Shown piece by piece: positions 60,738 through 64,000 of a stretch of 64,000 nucleotides of DNA. This DNA comes from Hymenobacter sp. DG01. GTDB lineage: Bacteria; Bacteroidota; Bacteroidia; Cytophagales; Hymenobacteraceae. Below the pieces are notes generated by a model. That model was not told where the DNA came from and made no database searches. It saw nothing but the letters and a program-made list of their open reading frames with translations. Location: positions 3,226,001 to 3,290,000 of the forward strand of contig NZ_CP040936.1 of assembly GCF_006352025.1 (NCBI RefSeq), given 5' to 3'. The number at the start of each line of letters is the position of its first letter. Positions within the stretch are counted from its first letter, which is position 1. The translations under genes and the position numbers were made by a program.

Positions 60738-62624
60738 CTAGTGCTGCACTTGTATCTGCTGATGCCGGATGCTACCATCGGGGCCGGGCACCTGCAGTTG
60801 GTAAAGGCCCTCGGGCAGCTGGCGTACGTCCAGCACCACCTGAGCGCCCTTGGCCGGTGTCTGGCGCACCTGCCGGCCCTGCCCGTTGAAGAGACGTACA
60901 TGACCTTTGGTGCCGGCAAGCAGGGGCACTATTAGCTCCTCGGAGGCCGGGTTAGGGTAGGCCGGGGCCACCGCCAGACGGGGCAGAATTTCGGGCTGGC
61001 AATAGAAACCGTTGGAAAACCGCTCCACGGTGCGCAAAGAAAAGTACCCGATTTTAACACCACCACAGTCATTGGTGAAGCGCACGGCTACGTTCACCCA
61101 GTTGCCCGGTCCCGGCAGCCGGACGCGCATGCCGGCCGTGCCTTGGTCGTCGAGCAGTTCCCCGCCCGAGGCGGTCCAGGTATAGCCGGTGTTGGTGCCC
61201 CGGTCGTTGTAGAGATTGGCCCACAGCGTCACGACGCTGCCGGCGCATACTTCCTCTCCATCTACCACGTCGCCGTAGGGGCTGGTAAAGTACACCAGGC
61301 CGGTGCCTAGTTTAAAGCCTACAGTATCGGAGCTGGTACCGCAGGAGCCCGAGCCGGCCGTTACCCGGATATAGCGGCGGCCCTGGTAGGTAGTGCCCTG
61401 GCTAGGAGCAGTTACCGTGAGGTAGGGCACGGTAGTGGTAGCCGTGGCCGGACTGAAATCCTGAGGCAGCTGCCAAGTGTAGGAGGTCACGCCCGAAATA
61501 GGCTGCACCTCCAGCCGCTTGGTTTCGCCCAGACAAAAATCGTAGTTGTTGGGCTTGAACACTACCTTACCTACTTGGGTGCTAACGGTAGTAGCATAGG
61601 TTACCGCAGGAGTAGTGCCGCTAACGCCGCCGCAGCTGTAGCTGGCTGAAACCGGAATGGAAATACTGCCGGGCTGCCCGCTGGGAATTACGACTACGCT
61701 GCTGCCCGTGCGCGGGGCTGGGGTCTGGTAGCTCCAGCCGCCGGGCAGGGTTGCGGGCCAGGTGTAGCTAACGCTGGCCCCACCACTTTGGCTCAGGTTG
61801 GCCGTAAGCGTGAGTGGGGTCTGGTCGCCGCAGGTCAGGGCCGCACGTGAGGCCGTGACACTGGTAAGGGTAGGCGGCACCCGCCGGATGGTCACGCTTT
61901 GCTCGAAGCTGATGAGGCTGGCGGGTGGGTTGTTGTAGGCCGGGTTCTGGTTGCACTCGCGGCTCCACAGCACCACGCGCACTACTTCGTTTAGCTGACT
62001 GGCCGGGGCCGTAACCGTGATGGAGCGCCCACCCAGCCACCGGCCGGGGCCAAAGTCCGTAGCCGGCTGCGCGTTTTGCACCGTGAATGTGCTGGGTATC
62101 GTCCACACATACGCCTCCACCGGGTAGGCTCCGGCATCATCGTAATAGAACTGCGGCAGCGTAAGCGTGAGCTGTTGCGCCCCACTGCACAGCGGCAGCT
62201 CAATCACGCTCGTGTTATTGATCTGGGCGTTAATGCGCACCCCAAGCACGCTCTTGATGATGATATTAGGGGTACTCGATGGGGCAACCGGCCTCCATCC
62301 AGTAGTAGTACCGCTAGCATCTTTTAACGGGGCCTGAAGTCCCGGCGTTATAGAGCCTATGGAGCCTGTCCCCCACTGCACCCGATACTCAGCCGTACTA
62401 TTACTAACACTAGGTGTATTGAGCAGCGTACCGCCAGTAGCACTAGCTCCATTTACCCGATACCCGGACGGAATATTTTCCAGCACATAAGTAACCGTTT
62501 GATTTGGACAGACGGCCTTGGTGTAAGCACGAAAGGCTTGCGCGCTGGTGCTGACCGGGGACAACAGTCAAACCAGCAGCGCCACCAAAGCCGGAAATGA
62601 AAGTGGTTGGCACTTTTTCATCAT
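60738..62624 (-). pseudogene. T9SS-exported PKD-type protein with in-frame TGA in the signal peptide
   Basis: Repetitive secreted protein with several PKD/Ig-like beta domains (VTSVTASRAALTCGDQTPLT, VTYATTVSTQVGKVVFKPNN, and others) and a C-terminal type A sorting domain (AVAPAYPNPASEELIVPLLA, VRLFNGQGRQVRQ, LPEGLYQLQV). It is a likely cargo of the T9SS encoded in this window. Reading from the ATG at 62624 gives MMKKCQPLSFPALVALLV, then TGA (62570-62568), then LLSPVSTSAQA in the same frame, which is a perfect signal peptide split by one stop. The rest (608 codons) is open. It may be a recent pseudogene, a sequencing error or a different start; a Trp (TGG) would restore it. Located 36 nt after the beta-barrel gene. 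Confidence 0.75.
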
Positions 62625-62660
62625 AGGTAAATAAGAGGTGAATAAAAGGATGACTCTTTA

Positions 62661-63392
62661 TTAAGGGCGCCCAAACAAGTAATGCACGCTGATTTGACTG
62701 AGGGGACGTAGTGTAGCACTTGTTTGGTTTTCTAAAGATCGGCCCTCTCCGATGCCGACTAGTTCCCCGGTATCCCTGAATGTCCGGACAATACTGCCTC
62801 TGAACCTATAATGGTTATATCGGACAGATAGAGCCGCTTCAGCACTTAGGTATAGGAAGGGCCGTAACTGGTAGCGTGCTCCCACCAAAGGCCTCGCGAA
62901 CACCGCATATGTGCGTTGTCGATTCTGATCGTAAAAAGAAAAAACAGTGAGTTCCCCATTTACTACTTCTCCGCGCTCAGAATACTCTTTTGAGTGAAAA
63001 ATCGTATATCCTACCCCCACATCCACCCCGGCGTAGCCAACCCAGCGGCGGGTCAGGGCTTTCTGCCACTCGTAGCCCGTGTAGGCTTCTACACTCAGGC
63101 TGCTCTCGCTGAAGTCGCGGTTCGTGAGGGGGTAGGGCTTGTAGCGCTTGGTGTAGCGGTAGCTGCCCACCGCTCCCAGGCGCCAAGCTTGGTTGGGCCG
63201 CACCTGCCGCTTGTAGAGCAGGCCCAGGGGTAGGGAACGGTTGTTGCGGAAAAAGCCCTCGAGCACGGGGCTGGCCGTCAGGCCCAGCTGGTGCTTGTAG
63301 GTGGTAGCCGAGTCGGGCAAAGGGGTAGGCGCTTGAGCCTGGGCCAGGGCGGGCGCCCCGCTCAGCAGAGCGGCGCAGAAAAGAGTACGCAT
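62661..63392 (-). CDS. Outer-membrane beta-barrel-like protein
   Basis: 243-residue protein with a signal peptide (LFCAALLSGAPALAQAQ) and an alternating aromatic/polar strand pattern through the rest (YKHQLGLTASPVLEGFF, WRLGAVGSYRYTKRY, YTGYEWQKALTRRWVGYAG), consistent with a small outer-membrane barrel of the beta-barrel protein type. Function unknown. It precedes the PKD-type T9SS protein by 36 nt on the same strand, so they may be cotranscribed; the barrel might help its surface display, but this is speculation. Confidence 0.75.
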   Translation of the reverse strand: MRTLFCAALLSGAPALAQAQAPTPLPDSATTYKHQLGLTASPVLEGFFRNNRSLPLGLLYKRQVRPNQAWRLGAVGSYRYTKRYKPYPLTNRDFSESSLSVEAYTGYEWQKALTRRWVGYAGVDVGVGYTIFHSKEYSERGEVVNGELTVFSFYDQNRQRTYAVFARPLVGARYQLRPFLYLSAEAALSVRYNHYRFRGSIVRTFRDTGELVGIGEGRSLENQTSATLRPLSQISVHYLFGRP

Positions 63393-63708
63393 GGAAAAGA
63401 AGGAAGAGAAATAAAGTACCTGCCGAGCAAGGGAAGACCACCGGCCAGAGCCAACGGCCGCTCGCTGCTACTGCGGCGCAAGATGGCGGCCTTTCCGCAA
63501 CCAAACCAGGTAGCCCTGCCCGGCTTTGTGACTTTGCTTTTTCCAATAATTATCAGAACTATTTCCGCCACATCAGCGCGCAGCCTGTAAGGATCAGGCC
63601 GTTGCTGGCGGCAGCCGCGCGGCCGGGGGGGGCACTGGCCGGGGCATAGCGTGACATTTGGTACCGGGGCCCAACCTCTACCCCACTGCCTTGCGTACCT
63701 TCGCAGAT
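63393..63708. other. Divergent intergenic region before polA
   Basis: About 316 bp between the beta-barrel gene and polA. I see only a TACCTTCG near-match to a -7 box at 63696-63703 close to the polA ATG, and no RNA gene or repeat. Confidence 0.5.
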
Positions 63709-64000
63709 ATGACCGACGCTCCTGCCCCCCAGCCCCACAAGCTCTTTCTGCTCGACGCCTTTGCCCTGATTTACCGCGCCCACTTTGCCTTCAGCAAAAA
63801 CCCTCGCGTAAACTCCAAGGGCCTCAATACGGGCGCCATCCTGGGCTTCACCAACACCTTGGTGGAAGTGCTCCAGAAGGAAAAGCCTACCCACATTGGG
63901 GTGGCCTTCGATGCCCAGAAGAAAACCTTCCGCCACGAGCAGTTTGCCGAGTACAAGGCCCAGCGCCAGGCCATGCCCGAGGACATCGGGCTGGCCATTC
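63709..64000 (+). CDS. polA: DNA polymerase I, N-terminal fragment (runs off window)
   Basis: Only the first 97 codons are inside the window. They encode the start of the 5'-3' exonuclease domain: HKLFLLDAFALIYRAHFAFS, GLNTGAILGFTNTLVEVLQK, PTHIGVAFDAQKKTFRHE and EYKAQRQAMPED. These are the standard metal-site and helical features of bacterial Pol I (FEN-like). The start ATG at 63709 puts the LFLLDAFALIYR motif near residue 12. The rest lies beyond the right edge, so completeness cannot be judged. Confidence 0.93.
   Translation, partial: MTDAPAPQPHKLFLLDAFALIYRAHFAFSKNPRVNSKGLNTGAILGFTNTLVEVLQKEKPTHIGVAFDAQKKTFRHEQFAEYKAQRQAMPEDIGLAI

Overview
The window looks like a chromosomal segment of a GC-rich Bacteroidota bacterium of the Cytophagales, most likely Hymenobacter or a close relative. 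The reasons are a complete gliding-type type IX secretion core (gldK-gldL-gldM-gldN with a PorP/SprF gene, plus PorW/SprE), several TonB receptors with carboxypeptidase-like N-terminal domains, a protein with a type A T9SS sorting tail, family proteins typical of the phylum (DUF4271, DUF4286, DUF6526, DUF1684), and promoter-like TAnnTTTG boxes rather than sigma-70 -10 boxes. I see no rRNA, tRNA, CRISPR array, integrase or transposase.

Layout. 0-8.2 kb: AtpZ-like protein (leftward), PorW/SprE lipoprotein, class A penicillin-binding protein and UvrC. 8.2-18.6 kb, all leftward: gldN, gldM, gldL, gldK, porP/sprF (transcribed in the reverse of this order), hemD with DUF4271, a WecA/MraY-type sugar-phosphate transferase, a small protein and lipB. 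18.8-23.7 kb: YraN nuclease-like protein, a YwqK-like lipoprotein, HtpG and two STAS-like small proteins. 24.1-31.3 kb: a probable metal (zinc-type) homeostasis locus made of a His-rich exported peptide, two TonB receptors, a small lipoprotein and a His-rich cation diffusion facilitator. 31.5-37.2 kb: MFS transporter, DUF6526, DUF4286, a GNAT acetyltransferase, a small lipoprotein and an S9 prolyl oligopeptidase.

37.3-49.4 kb is the most interesting part. A single-strand cluster encodes, in transcription order, a vWA-like lipoprotein, a three-helix membrane protein, a tubulin/FtsZ-like protein, a giant actin/Hsp70-fold (ASKHA) protein, a single-pass protein with both periplasmic and cytoplasmic domains, a MotA/TolQ/ZorA-like channel protein with a long helical tail, and a MotB/OmpA-like partner. 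Two AT-rich small genes, one resembling an Imm30-type immunity protein, sit inside the cluster, and palindromic repeat elements punctuate it. It resembles a predicted FtsZ-like/vWA/OmpA membrane-remodelling system combined with a proton-driven motor; I know of no experimental description of this combination.

49.7-64 kb: sugar nucleotidyltransferase, a LemA-TPM-TPM operon, DUF1684, a DEDDh exonuclease, a three-gene TonB receptor/MG2-like operon, an outer-membrane barrel followed by a T9SS cargo gene whose signal peptide carries an in-frame TGA, and the 5' end of polA running off the window.

Functionally, the gld/por genes would secrete cargo such as the sorting-tail protein at 60.7-62.6 kb. 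The window therefore holds two different ion-driven motors: GldL/GldM and the MotA/MotB-like pair of the 12-kb cluster. Most start codons were moved inward from the longest open frame so that a signal peptide, lipobox or conserved N-terminus begins the protein. Those choices are inference.
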